Part shown: positions 1 through 7,493 of the stretch, one piece after another | How the letters are laid out: every line of letters begins with the position of its first letter | Position numbering within the stretch: position 1 is the stretch's first letter | Notes under the pieces: model-generated | What the model was told of the DNA's origin: nothing | The model's database searches: none | What the model saw: the letters and a program-made list of their open reading frames with translations, nothing else | Translations under genes and position numbers: made by a program | Assembly (NCBI RefSeq): GCF_014190875.1 | Contig: NZ_JACHVS010000001.1 | Span: 1,984,001 to 2,048,000, forward strand | DNA from: Paeniglutamicibacter cryotolerans | Lineage (GTDB): Bacteria > Actinomycetota > Actinomycetes > Actinomycetales > Micrococcaceae | Length of the DNA stretch: 64,000 bases | Reading direction: 5' to 3'

Positions 1-325
1 AGGCATCCAGTGCCTTGCGGGCCGATTCGATGAAGAGCGGGCCAGCCTCGCGGGCAAAGATCTCGTTGCGGACCTTCGTGCTGGGACTGAGCAACAAACC
101 CGTGTCCCGATCGAAGAACACCGGATCTTGGGCCCGTGAGTCCAGGGTGAGCTCCGCAACTGCGGTGCGCCGGGTGGAGATCTGGGCCGAATCAAAGGAC
201 GTGGCAATCAGCCGCTGGCCCAGCCGGGTGAGCCCTGGCTGGGCCGCAAACACATCTCGGGCCGGTTCCTGAAGCAGCACGGTGGGTGGAAGAGCAGTCT
301 GGATGGTTCTCATCATCACTGGCAT
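1..325 (-). CDS. Type III polyketide synthase, 5' part only
   Basis: Type III polyketide synthases (chalcone/stilbene synthase family) extend an acyl-CoA starter with malonyl-CoA units in the cytosol. Only the first 108 codons are in the window; the gene runs leftward off base 1, so the catalytic Cys-His-Asn triad cannot be seen. The family is recognised from the N-terminal half of the thiolase fold: an early IQTALPPTVLLQ segment, then AQPGLTRLGQRL, then FFDRDTGLLLSP and a helix ending SARKALDA, which follow bacterial members in the same order and spacing. The ATG at 325 has in-frame ATGs at 316 and 313 and no clear Shine-Dalgarno, so the start is uncertain by a few codons. It lies 63 bases downstream of metN on the same strand, with no terminator between them. 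Family is known; product is not predictable from this fragment. Confidence 0.8.
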   Translation of the reverse strand, partial: MPVMMRTIQTALPPTVLLQEPARDVFAAQPGLTRLGQRLIATSFDSAQISTRRTAVAELTLDSRAQDPVFFDRDTGLLLSPSTKVRNEIFAREAGPLFIESARKALDA

Positions 326-388
326 GAGCCGAGCCTATGGCCCCTGGGCAACCACCGTAAAGGGTAGGGGCCCAAGATTGGCAAGTGA

Positions 389-1471
389 TCAGACGGTTTG
401 CAGGATTTCCACCTCGCTGGCGATGGACCGCGCCCGTTCGATCAGCGAATCGTGGCCCAACCCGCCGCCGAGCGAAACCACCACATAGCCCTGCGGATGC
501 CCCTGCACCGGAGTGATGCTGGAAGCCAGCATGCGCACCGGTGTGCCTGTCTGATCCTGGAGTTGGTTGACCAGTGCCGACACGTCCACCGGACGGGTTC
601 CGTCAAAGCGCAGCACCAGCTGAGTTTCCCTCTTATCCGGAGCGCCGGCCGGCGCCACGCCGGACAGTGCCCGGGTGATCTCCGGCAACGAGCTGCGCCG
701 GAAGGATTCGAGCAGGCTCAACGTGGTCGGATGTTCCGGGGAGCTGAAGACCTGCCAGACCGGGCCGTGTTCCACGACTTTGCCCCCGTCGATGACGGCC
801 ACCAGGTCGCAGATCTCCTGGATGACACCCATCTCGTGGGTGATCAGCAAGATGGTGACACCACGCTCGCGGTTGATCCGCTGCAACAGTTCCAGGATGG
901 ATCGGGTGGTCTCCGGGTCCAGCGCCGAGGTGGCCTCGTCGCAGAGCAGGATCTCGGGATCCTGCACCAGCGCCCGGGCAATGCCGACTCGTTGTTTTTG
1001 TCCGCCGGACAGCTGGGCCGGATAGGCGTCGGCGCGGTGGTCCAGACCCACGAGTTCGAGCAGTTCGGCGACGCGTTGGTCGGCCTCCGCGTCGGGGACT
1101 CCTGCCATCCGCAACGGCAGCCTGACGTTTTCCCACACGGTCTTGGAGGACATCAGCGAGAAATGTTGGAAGATCATCCCGATCCGCCGGCGTACCTCGC
1201 GCAGCTGGTTGCCGGTGACCGCGGCAATGTCCTGCCCATCAAGCAGGATCCGGCCCGAGCTGGGACGTTCGAGCAGGTTCACCGTGCGCAGCAGCGTCGA
1301 TTTGCCGGCACCGGAGCGGCCGATCACCCCGGTGATCTTTCCCGGCGGCAGATCCAGGCTCACGTCATCCAGCGCCAGCACGCCGGTGGCTGCGCCCTTG
1401 GCGGCGTAGGACTTGGTGATGTTCTCGAAGCGGACGCTGCCGCGCGCCGGGGCAAGGGGTGAAGAGGTCAT
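389..1471 (-). CDS. metN: Methionine-type ABC transporter ATP-binding protein MetN
   Basis: This ATPase subunit powers a MetNIQ-type importer for methionine or related sulfur compounds at the inner face of the membrane. The 360 residues show a complete ABC domain: Walker A GRSGAGKST near residue 52, Q-loop region MIFQHF, signature LSGGQKQR, Walker B ILLCDEATSALD and the switch histidine in LLITHEMG. The last ~85 residues form the NIL regulatory domain that in Escherichia coli MetN senses internal methionine. The ATG at 1471 shares one base with the metQ stop (TAATG), so the two are translationally coupled. The permease is not next to it: metI lies at 5257-5925 on the other strand, behind two oxygenase genes. 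That arrangement suggests a dedicated organosulfur importer rather than the housekeeping methionine system. Confidence 0.93.
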   Translation of the reverse strand: MTSSPLAPARGSVRFENITKSYAAKGAATGVLALDDVSLDLPPGKITGVIGRSGAGKSTLLRTVNLLERPSSGRILLDGQDIAAVTGNQLREVRRRIGMIFQHFSLMSSKTVWENVRLPLRMAGVPDAEADQRVAELLELVGLDHRADAYPAQLSGGQKQRVGIARALVQDPEILLCDEATSALDPETTRSILELLQRINRERGVTILLITHEMGVIQEICDLVAVIDGGKVVEHGPVWQVFSSPEHPTTLSLLESFRRSSLPEITRALSGVAPAGAPDKRETQLVLRFDGTRPVDVSALVNQLQDQTGTPVRMLASSITPVQGHPQGYVVVSLGGGLGHDSLIERARSIASEVEILQTV

Positions 1472-2367
1472 TAGAAGCCCAGCGAGATGTCGCCGTGGTA
1501 CTTGTCCAGGATGAACTGACGGGTCTTCTCCGAGTTCAGTGCCTCGCCCAGCTTCACGATGCGCGGGTCGTCCTTCAGCTCGGGACGGGTCACCAGGTAC
1601 TCGGCATACTTCGGGTTGGCCTTGTCGGTGTAGATCGCCGTCTTCACGTCGATGCCGGCATCCAGCGCGTAGTTGGCGAAGACGAAGGCGACATCCACCT
1701 GGTCGATCGAACGGGCCAGCTGGGCCCCCTCGAGTTCCTTGATATCCAGCTTGCGCGGGTTATCCATGACGTCCTTGATGCTGGACTGCGAGTCGCCCGG
1801 GTTCTTCAGCGTGATCAGCTTCTGCTCCTCGAGCAGGACCAGCGCGCGGCCGGCGTTGACCGGGTCGTTGGGGATGGCCACGGTCGAGCCGTCGGTGACC
1901 TCGTCCAGGGTCTTGAACTTGGTCGAGTAGGCGCCGAAGGGTTCGATATGCACCGCGACGGTGGGAACCAGGTCGCCGCCGGTTTCCTTGTTGAAGTTAT
2001 CCAGGAACGGCAGGTACTGGTAGTAGTTGGCATCCAGTGCCCCGGAGGCCAGCTGGGCGTTGGGCTGGATGAAATCCTGGAACACCTTGACCTCCAGATC
2101 GATGCCCTGTTCGGCGAGGACCGGTTTCAGGTTTTCCAGGATCTCGGCGTGGGGGACCGGGGTGGCGCCGACCACCAGCTTGGTCCGGGCTGCCGCCGGC
2201 TCGGCGCCCAGATGCGGCACGATGGCCACTGCGGCAACAGCCACGATGATCACACCGGCCAGAATCGAACCGATCATGATGTTGCGCTTCTTCGCCTGGG
2301 CGCGGCGGGCCGCAGCCTGTCCGGCGAGGGCCTGCGCCTTTGATTCCTGGGGTTCCGGCTGTGCCAT
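1471..2367 (-). CDS. metQ: MetQ/NlpA-family substrate-binding protein with N-terminal membrane anchor
   Basis: Substrate-binding subunit of the MetNIQ-type importer. Residues 1-28 are charged and cytoplasmic in character, residues ~30-50 form one hydrophobic segment, and the NlpA fold starts near residue 62 (KLVVGATPVPHAEILE). The family core is clear in VKVFQDFIQPNAQL and LDANYYQYLPFL. There is no lipobox cysteine, so this protein appears to be held by an uncleaved transmembrane helix instead of a lipid anchor, which is unusual for Gram-positive MetQ. It is the first gene of the leftward operon. Its 5' leader shows no recognisable SAM riboswitch. The ligand may be methionine or another sulfur compound handled by the divergent oxygenases. 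Confidence 0.9.
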   Translation of the reverse strand: MAQPEPQESKAQALAGQAAARRAQAKKRNIMIGSILAGVIIVAVAAVAIVPHLGAEPAAARTKLVVGATPVPHAEILENLKPVLAEQGIDLEVKVFQDFIQPNAQLASGALDANYYQYLPFLDNFNKETGGDLVPTVAVHIEPFGAYSTKFKTLDEVTDGSTVAIPNDPVNAGRALVLLEEQKLITLKNPGDSQSSIKDVMDNPRKLDIKELEGAQLARSIDQVDVAFVFANYALDAGIDVKTAIYTDKANPKYAEYLVTRPELKDDPRIVKLGEALNSEKTRQFILDKYHGDISLGF

Positions 2368-2556
2368 GGGAGTGCTCCTGAAAGAAATGGGTTGTCCGTG
2401 TGATGGGAAGGAAACCAGCGCACCAGATGGACGCCCCGGCAGTGAAAACGCCCGACATGAACCGTCTTATGAAGGACACCGACGTGATTGTGACGCCGAA
2501 AGCGTCCCGCGTGACGGCGTGGATGACTGATTGTGACGACATGTTCCAACCCCCCA

Positions 2557-2572
2557 TCCGTCATATGACGGA
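2557..2572. promoter_or_regulatory. Perfect 16-bp palindrome, candidate operator between metQ and the sfnB-like gene
   Basis: TCCGTCATATGACGGA is its own reverse complement over all 16 bases. It lies in the 277-bp divergent intergenic region, 73 bp before the sfnB-like start and 190 bp before metQ. A 10-bp direct repeat GATTGTGACG also occurs at 2486-2495 and 2529-2538. A dimeric repressor controlling both operons by sulfur status would fit; no regulator gene is adjacent, so the binding protein is unknown. Confidence 0.55.
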
Positions 2573-2644
2573 CGGTCAGTCTTAGCCGGGTGGAACCGGA
2601 CAGAATCGGGACAAAGAAGTCGTGACGTCGAAAGAGATCCACCC

Positions 2645-3844
2645 ATGAGCACCACCGCAGCCACCACGTTGGCACACCGCATTACTTCGGAAGCCGAGGC
2701 CCTGGACCTGGCCGCCGACCTGGCCGCCCAATTCACCTCCCGCGGAGCCGAAATCGACGAGTCCGGAACCCTGCCGGCAGACGTGGTCGACGCGTTCTCG
2801 GCCAGCGGGCTGTGGGCCATCACGGTCCCGCAGGAGTTTGGTGGCCTGGGCGCCTCCACCGCCACGCTGGTGGAGGTCATTGCCCGGATTTCATCGGCCG
2901 ACCCGTCGCTGGGACAGATCCCGCAGAACCACTTCTGCCTCATCGAGGACGTGTTGCTCTCCGGTACCCGCGAGCAGCAGGAGTTCTTCTTCTCCCTGGC
3001 ACTTGAAGGTGCCCGCTTCGCCAACGCCTTCTCCGAGGCCGGCGGCAAGACCGCAGCCGAGGTCCAGACCCGGATCATGCGCGATGGCAATGACTACGTG
3101 GTCAATGGGCGCAAGTTCTACGCCACCGGCACGCAGTACGCGCACTGGATCCCGGTGCTGGCCGTGGACCCGGACGGCAAGGAACTGCTCGCCTTCGCGC
3201 CACGCGATGCACAGGGCCTGCACGTGGTGGGGGACTGGGACGCCTTCGGGCAGCGGGCCACCGCCAGCGGCTCGGTGGTACTCACCGACCTGCGCGTTCC
3301 GGCGAACCGGGTCTTCCCGATGTACCGCGAATACGAAAACCCCACGGTCGCCGGCCCACTGGCACAGATCACCACGGCGGCGATCGACCTGGGCATTGCC
3401 CGAGGCGCCTTCGCCGCCACCCTGGAAGCGGTACGTTCCTCACGCCCGTGGGTCGATGCGAACATCGACTCGGCCACGCAGGACCCGCTGACACTGAACG
3501 AGCTCGGCCGCCTGGACATCGACATCAACGCCGCAGACGCGCTGATACAGCGAGCGGCCCACGTGCTGGACGCAGCCAAGGACGAACCCACCGAGACCTC
3601 GGTGGCAGCAGCCTCCGTGGCGGTGGCCAGGGCCAAGGTGCTCACCACCGAGGTGGCACTGGCCGCCGGATCCAAGCTGAACGAACTCGGCGGAACCCGC
3701 TCGGTGGTCGGCGGTCGCCGGCTGGATCGCTTCTGGCGCAATGCCCGCGTGCACACCCTGCACGACCCGGTGCGCTGGAAGTTCAACCTGATCGGCAACT
3801 ACGTGCTCAACGGCGTGTTCCCGAACCGCCACTCCTGGAACTAA
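2645..3844 (+). CDS. SfnB/DszC-like acyl-CoA-dehydrogenase-fold flavin monooxygenase
   Basis: A 399-residue protein with the acyl-CoA dehydrogenase fold, of the group used as reduced-flavin-dependent monooxygenases in sulfur acquisition (SfnB, DszC). The N-terminal helical domain (~10-120) contains LWAITVPQEFGGLGAS, a middle beta domain (~125-235) contains FANAFSEAGGKTAAEV and VVNGRKFYATGTQYA, and the C-terminal helical domain ends with RRLDRFWRNARVHTLHDP, typical of this oxygenase branch and unlike true acyl-CoA dehydrogenases. It probably oxidises a sulfur or C-S centre using reduced flavin supplied in trans; no flavin reductase is adjacent. It is first in the rightward operon, with only 4 bases before the next monooxygenase gene. 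Family well supported; substrate unknown. Confidence 0.85.
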   Translation: MSTTAATTLAHRITSEAEALDLAADLAAQFTSRGAEIDESGTLPADVVDAFSASGLWAITVPQEFGGLGASTATLVEVIARISSADPSLGQIPQNHFCLIEDVLLSGTREQQEFFFSLALEGARFANAFSEAGGKTAAEVQTRIMRDGNDYVVNGRKFYATGTQYAHWIPVLAVDPDGKELLAFAPRDAQGLHVVGDWDAFGQRATASGSVVLTDLRVPANRVFPMYREYENPTVAGPLAQITTAAIDLGIARGAFAATLEAVRSSRPWVDANIDSATQDPLTLNELGRLDIDINAADALIQRAAHVLDAAKDEPTETSVAAASVAVARAKVLTTEVALAAGSKLNELGGTRSVVGGRRLDRFWRNARVHTLHDPVRWKFNLIGNYVLNGVFPNRHSWN

Positions 3845-3848
3845 GGCC

Positions 3849-5264
3849 ATGACCCTCAACGAAACAGCTGCCTCCCGGCCCGCCGGTGAACTGATCCTCA
3901 ACGCCTTCACCATGAACAGCCCCGGGCACCTTTCGCCGGGCCAATGGCGCCACCCGAAGGACGCCTCCCACCGTTACCTGGACCTCGACTACTGGCAGGA
4001 GCTGGCCCGCACGGCCGAGGCCGGACTGCTCGATGCGGTCTTCTTCGCCGACGTGCTGGGCATGTACGACGTCTATGACGGCACCGCTGACGCCGCACTG
4101 CGCGGGGCCATCCAAGTCCCGGTGAACGACCCGCTGCAGCTGATCCCAGCCATGGCAGCCGTCACCGAGAACCTGGGCTTCGGGGTGACGGCATCCGTTT
4201 CCTTCGAGCACCCGTTCCCGTTCGCCCGGCGCATGTCCACGCTGGACCACCTGACCAACGGGCGCATCGGCTGGAACGTGGTCACCAGCTACCTCTCCAG
4301 CGGTGCGCTGAACCTGGGATTGACCGGCCAGCAGGCCCACGACCGCCGCTACGACGTCGCCGAGGAATACCTCGAGGTCTGCTACAAGCTCTGGGAAACC
4401 AGCTGGCAGGACGACGCGGTCATCCGCGACGTTCAGCGTGGGATCTACACAGACCCGTCCAAGGTCCACCCCATCGGCCACGCGGGCGAATTCTTCACCG
4501 TGCCCGGCATGCACCTGAGTGAGCCCTCGCTCCAGCGCTCGCCGTTCATCTTCCAGGCCGGTGCCTCACCACGCGGGGTGCAGTTCGCCGCCCGCCATGC
4601 CGAGGCGGTGTTCGTCGCCGCACCGAGCAAGCGGGTGCTGGCCAAGCAGGTCGCCGCGCTGCGCAATGCGCTCACCGCATCGGGCCGGGATGCCGCACGG
4701 GTGCCGATCCTGAACCAGCAGCTGGTCATCGTCGGGGAAACCGACGCCGAGGCCAAGCGCATGCTCGACTCCTATCTGGAGTATGCGGATCCGACCGGGG
4801 CGCTGGTGCTGATGTCCGGGTGGACCGGCATCGACTTTGCCGCACTGGATCCGAACGAGGTGCTCACCCACCAGGAGTCCAACGCTCTGGCCTCCGTGGT
4901 TTCCGCCTTCACCGAGGCGGACCCTCAAAAGCAGTGGACCATCCGCGAGATCGCCGACTATGCCCGCCTGGGTGGAGACGGTCCGGTCATCTTCGGTTCG
5001 CCCGAGACAGTCGCAGATCAGCTGGAGGCGTGGGTTGCCGAGACCGGAGTGGACGGGTTCAACCTGGCCGCGGCGATTGTTCCAGAAACCTTCTCCAACA
5101 TCGCCCACCTGCTGGTGCCCGAACTGCAGAAACGTGGACGGTTCAAAAAGGAATACCGCACCGGATCGCTGCGGGCCAAGCTGACCGGCGGTTCGGATGC
5201 CGTTGATTCCGCCCACGCGGCAGGAACGCTCAGGGACGCAGCCTGGAGTGCAACGCGTGGATAA
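3849..5264 (+). CDS. NtaA/SnaA/DszA-family FMN-dependent monooxygenase
   Basis: A 471-residue luciferase-like (bacterial-luciferase TIM-barrel) monooxygenase of the NtaA/SnaA/DszA(SoxA) branch, which cleaves C-S or C-N bonds with FMNH2 and O2. Characteristic stretches are LDLDYWQELARTAEAGLLDAVFFAD, AAVTENLGFGVTAS, RRMSTLDHLTNGRIGWNVVTS, the RRYDVAEEYLEVCYKLW helix and IFQAGASPRGVQFAARHAE. It follows the SfnB-like gene by 4 bases and overlaps metI, so oxygenases and permease form one operon. In Bacillus subtilis, related enzymes sit in amino-acid-type transporter operons (ytm, yxe) that scavenge sulfur from modified cysteine derivatives, and a similar role is likely here. The exact substrate cannot be read from sequence. 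Confidence 0.88.
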   Translation: MTLNETAASRPAGELILNAFTMNSPGHLSPGQWRHPKDASHRYLDLDYWQELARTAEAGLLDAVFFADVLGMYDVYDGTADAALRGAIQVPVNDPLQLIPAMAAVTENLGFGVTASVSFEHPFPFARRMSTLDHLTNGRIGWNVVTSYLSSGALNLGLTGQQAHDRRYDVAEEYLEVCYKLWETSWQDDAVIRDVQRGIYTDPSKVHPIGHAGEFFTVPGMHLSEPSLQRSPFIFQAGASPRGVQFAARHAEAVFVAAPSKRVLAKQVAALRNALTASGRDAARVPILNQQLVIVGETDAEAKRMLDSYLEYADPTGALVLMSGWTGIDFAALDPNEVLTHQESNALASVVSAFTEADPQKQWTIREIADYARLGGDGPVIFGSPETVADQLEAWVAETGVDGFNLAAAIVPETFSNIAHLLVPELQKRGRFKKEYRTGSLRAKLTGGSDAVDSAHAAGTLRDAAWSATRG

Positions 5265-5925
5265 GCTGCTGCCCAACGTCAGCTGGCCCGAAATCTGGAC
5301 CGCGCTGGGCGACACGCTGATCATGCTCGGCAGCGCATTGTTCTTCACGTTGCTGTTGGCGCTTCCCCTGGGCGTGCTGATGTACCTGACCGCCTCGGGG
5401 AATCTGAAGGCGAACGTGGGTGTCTACCGGATCATCTCGTTCCTGGTGAACATCGTGCGCTCGGTGCCGTTCATCATCCTGATGATCACGGTGCTCCCGG
5501 TGACCGCGTTCCTGACCGGCACCACGCTGGGCGTGCGCGGGGCGGTACCGCCGATGGTGATCGCAGCCGTGCCGTTCATGGCCCGGCTGGTGGAGATAGC
5601 GCTGCGCGAGGTGGACAAGGGCCTGATCGAATCCGGCCAGGCGATGGCGGCCACCACCTGGCAGTGCATCCGCTACATCCTGCTGCCCGAGGCCCGCCCG
5701 GCGCTGATTGCCGCCGGGACGGTCACCGCGATCGCGTTGATCGACTACACGGCCATGGCCGGCGTCATCGGTGGCGGCGGGCTGGGCGATTTGGCGGTGC
5801 GTTACGGTTACCAGCGCTTCCAGACCGACGTCATGGTGGTGACCGTGGTGCTGCTGGTCCTGTTGGTGCAGATCCTGCAGTTCTCCGGGGACCGGCTGGT
5901 GCGCCGCTACACGCGCCGGCGCTGA
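5257..5925 (+). CDS. metI: Methionine-type ABC transporter permease MetI
   Basis: A 222-residue membrane permease with about five transmembrane helices, matching MetI in length. It includes the cytoplasmic EAA-type coupling loop (ALREVDKGLIESGQAMAA), the contact for MetN, and the family C-terminal AMAGVIGGGGLGDLAVRYGYQRF. The GTG at 5257 is preferred because GGAG at 5245-5248 lies 8 bases upstream; GTG at 5248 and ATG at 5197 are in-frame alternatives. It overlaps the monooxygenase stop by 8 bases, implying coupled translation. Its partners MetN and MetQ are on the opposite strand across the divergent promoter, so assembly of the importer needs both transcripts. Confidence 0.9.
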   Translation: MDKLLPNVSWPEIWTALGDTLIMLGSALFFTLLLALPLGVLMYLTASGNLKANVGVYRIISFLVNIVRSVPFIILMITVLPVTAFLTGTTLGVRGAVPPMVIAAVPFMARLVEIALREVDKGLIESGQAMAATTWQCIRYILLPEARPALIAAGTVTAIALIDYTAMAGVIGGGGLGDLAVRYGYQRFQTDVMVVTVVLLVLLVQILQFSGDRLVRRYTRRR

Positions 5926-5971
5926 GCGTGGTTCCCGGAGTCGGCAACCTGTTCTCGGGCACAATGGGTGC

Positions 5972-7396
5972 ATGAGATCAGGTTTGCCTTCCATCGTGCC
6001 CCGAACGATCCACACCCTTCGCCTTGAACTGCAGGAGGTGGAGCCGGCCATTTGGCGAACCTTCGAGGTGGATGGCGGCATCCGTCTGGACCAGTTCCAT
6101 GAGATCCTCCAGGTGGTGATGGGTTGGACCAACAGCCACCTTCATGGCTATTCCAGCCGTCCTCCGTTCGAACGCGTTGGGTCCGGGACTCCGCCGATCA
6201 TTGAATGGCTGATGGAGTCCTCGCTGATCGAGCAGGAGGTGGACGGGATCGATGAAATGCAAGCGACCCTTTCCTCGGCGCTCGCTGCCACCGGTGGAAG
6301 GCTCTACTACACCTACGATTTCGGTGATAACTGGCTCCACTTGATCACCGAAATCTCCGCCAAACCGGCCGACCTCCAGGATCCGGTAGTCAGGATCCTG
6401 GAGGGAGCCCATGCGGCACCCCCGGAGGACTGTGGTGGCATTGGCGGATTTGCCAACCTGCAGCGGGTTCTCGGCGGTGAAGACACGGAGGAGCGTACCG
6501 ACCTGCAAGCCTGGTTGGATTTCATCAGCGGCGGGTGGAACCCCTATGCACCGTCGGCTTTCGATGCTGAAGCCACCAGGCGGCAGCTGGATTTCATCTG
6601 CCACCTGCAAGGCATCGGCAGGGAACGCTTCGATCCGGAATCAGCCACAATGAACCGGCTGGGCAAGTTCCTCTTCGAACGCTCCCGCAGGGGAGAGCCG
6701 GACGGCCCGCGGGTCTTCCTGGCGCTGTTGATGGTGGCGGCTGGCCTCGATCCATTGGCGGCCCCTGTGAGCGTTCCCTTCCCGGAGGGCATTGATCCGC
6801 ATACGGGGTGCTACCAGTGGATCCTGCGTGAAGCACTGGACGAGGGGATCAAACTGACGGCGGCCGGGTGGATGACACCGGCAGTAGTAAAGAAGGCTTA
6901 CGCCGAACTGGACTTCGGACGGGAACTGTACTTCTGGGAACCGGTTGGTTCCGAATCCAAATCCACGACGGTCGCCGGGATGCGAGCCTCGGCCGTGGGC
7001 GTCGGACTGCTCAAGGTCGAGGGAAAGAAACTCACGGTCACCGCCGCGGGAAAGCGTTTGCTGGAGGAACCCGGCAAACTCTGGGGGCACCTCGCCTCCC
7101 GGGCCGTTGAACCGCGGTTGGAGGCCTCCAGGTTGGAGACCACCTTGTTGATCCTGATGGAACGGGCCCTGGACCGGGGCGAAGGCAACCCAGTCGGCTG
7201 GGAAGCCGCGGTGGCTCAGGGGCTGACCTGGTTGGGCTACCAGAACGCGGATGGTTCACCGATCAGCGACGTGTGGTGGTCGCACTCCTCCGAACGGCTG
7301 GGCGGCATTGACTCCTCGCTGAATATCGGGCATCGGGCGCCCGCAGGAAGGGCCGAAGCTACCCGTGCCTTTGCCCGGGCGGTCCTGCTGTCCTGA
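5972..7396 (+). CDS. Plasmid pRiA4b ORF-3 family protein
   Basis: A 474-residue soluble protein with the PRiA4_ORF3 domain over roughly residues 10-185: IHTLRLELQEVEPAIWRTFEV, then LDQFHEILQVVMGWTNSHLHGY, then TYDFGDNWLHLITE and the closing AHAAPPEDCGGIGGF. The family is common as a stand-alone or IS1096-linked passenger gene and has no established biochemical role. The remaining ~280 residues are a predicted soluble region without a motif I recognise. It lies between metI (46 bases upstream) and a hairpin at 7440-7477. No transposase or inverted repeats flank it, so a recent mobile origin is not supported. Confidence 0.85.
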   Translation: MRSGLPSIVPRTIHTLRLELQEVEPAIWRTFEVDGGIRLDQFHEILQVVMGWTNSHLHGYSSRPPFERVGSGTPPIIEWLMESSLIEQEVDGIDEMQATLSSALAATGGRLYYTYDFGDNWLHLITEISAKPADLQDPVVRILEGAHAAPPEDCGGIGGFANLQRVLGGEDTEERTDLQAWLDFISGGWNPYAPSAFDAEATRRQLDFICHLQGIGRERFDPESATMNRLGKFLFERSRRGEPDGPRVFLALLMVAAGLDPLAAPVSVPFPEGIDPHTGCYQWILREALDEGIKLTAAGWMTPAVVKKAYAELDFGRELYFWEPVGSESKSTTVAGMRASAVGVGLLKVEGKKLTVTAAGKRLLEEPGKLWGHLASRAVEPRLEASRLETTLLILMERALDRGEGNPVGWEAAVAQGLTWLGYQNADGSPISDVWWSHSSERLGGIDSSLNIGHRAPAGRAEATRAFARAVLLS

Positions 7397-7439
7397 CGGG
7401 TTACCGGGGAAAACCTGTGCGGGCGGGCATGCGCACAGG

Positions 7440-7477
7440 CAACAGGGCCCCTGCGCAACTGCGCAGGGGCCCTGTTG
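7440..7477. terminator. Bidirectional hairpin terminator between convergent genes
   Basis: A perfect 17-bp G/C-rich stem (7440-7456 with 7461-7477) closes on the loop AACT. It lies between the convergent ends of the gene ending at 7396 and the dehydrogenase ending at 7494, and neither side has a long T-run. It can serve both strands. Confidence 0.8.
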
Positions 7478-7493
7478 GTCGGTGGCGAATCCC

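Noticed and set aside
398..1462. Long plus-strand open frame opposite metN
   Set aside because: Its protein has the low-complexity, His/Arg/Gln-rich composition of an antisense frame, and the minus strand encodes a perfect MetN.
2368..2560. SAM-type riboswitch in the metQ leader
   Set aside because: I looked for the conserved cores of SAM riboswitches on the minus strand and found none; the palindrome and repeats look like protein sites.
5972..7396. pRiA4b ORF-3 protein as part of a mobile element
   Set aside because: No transposase, inverted repeats or duplications were found around it.
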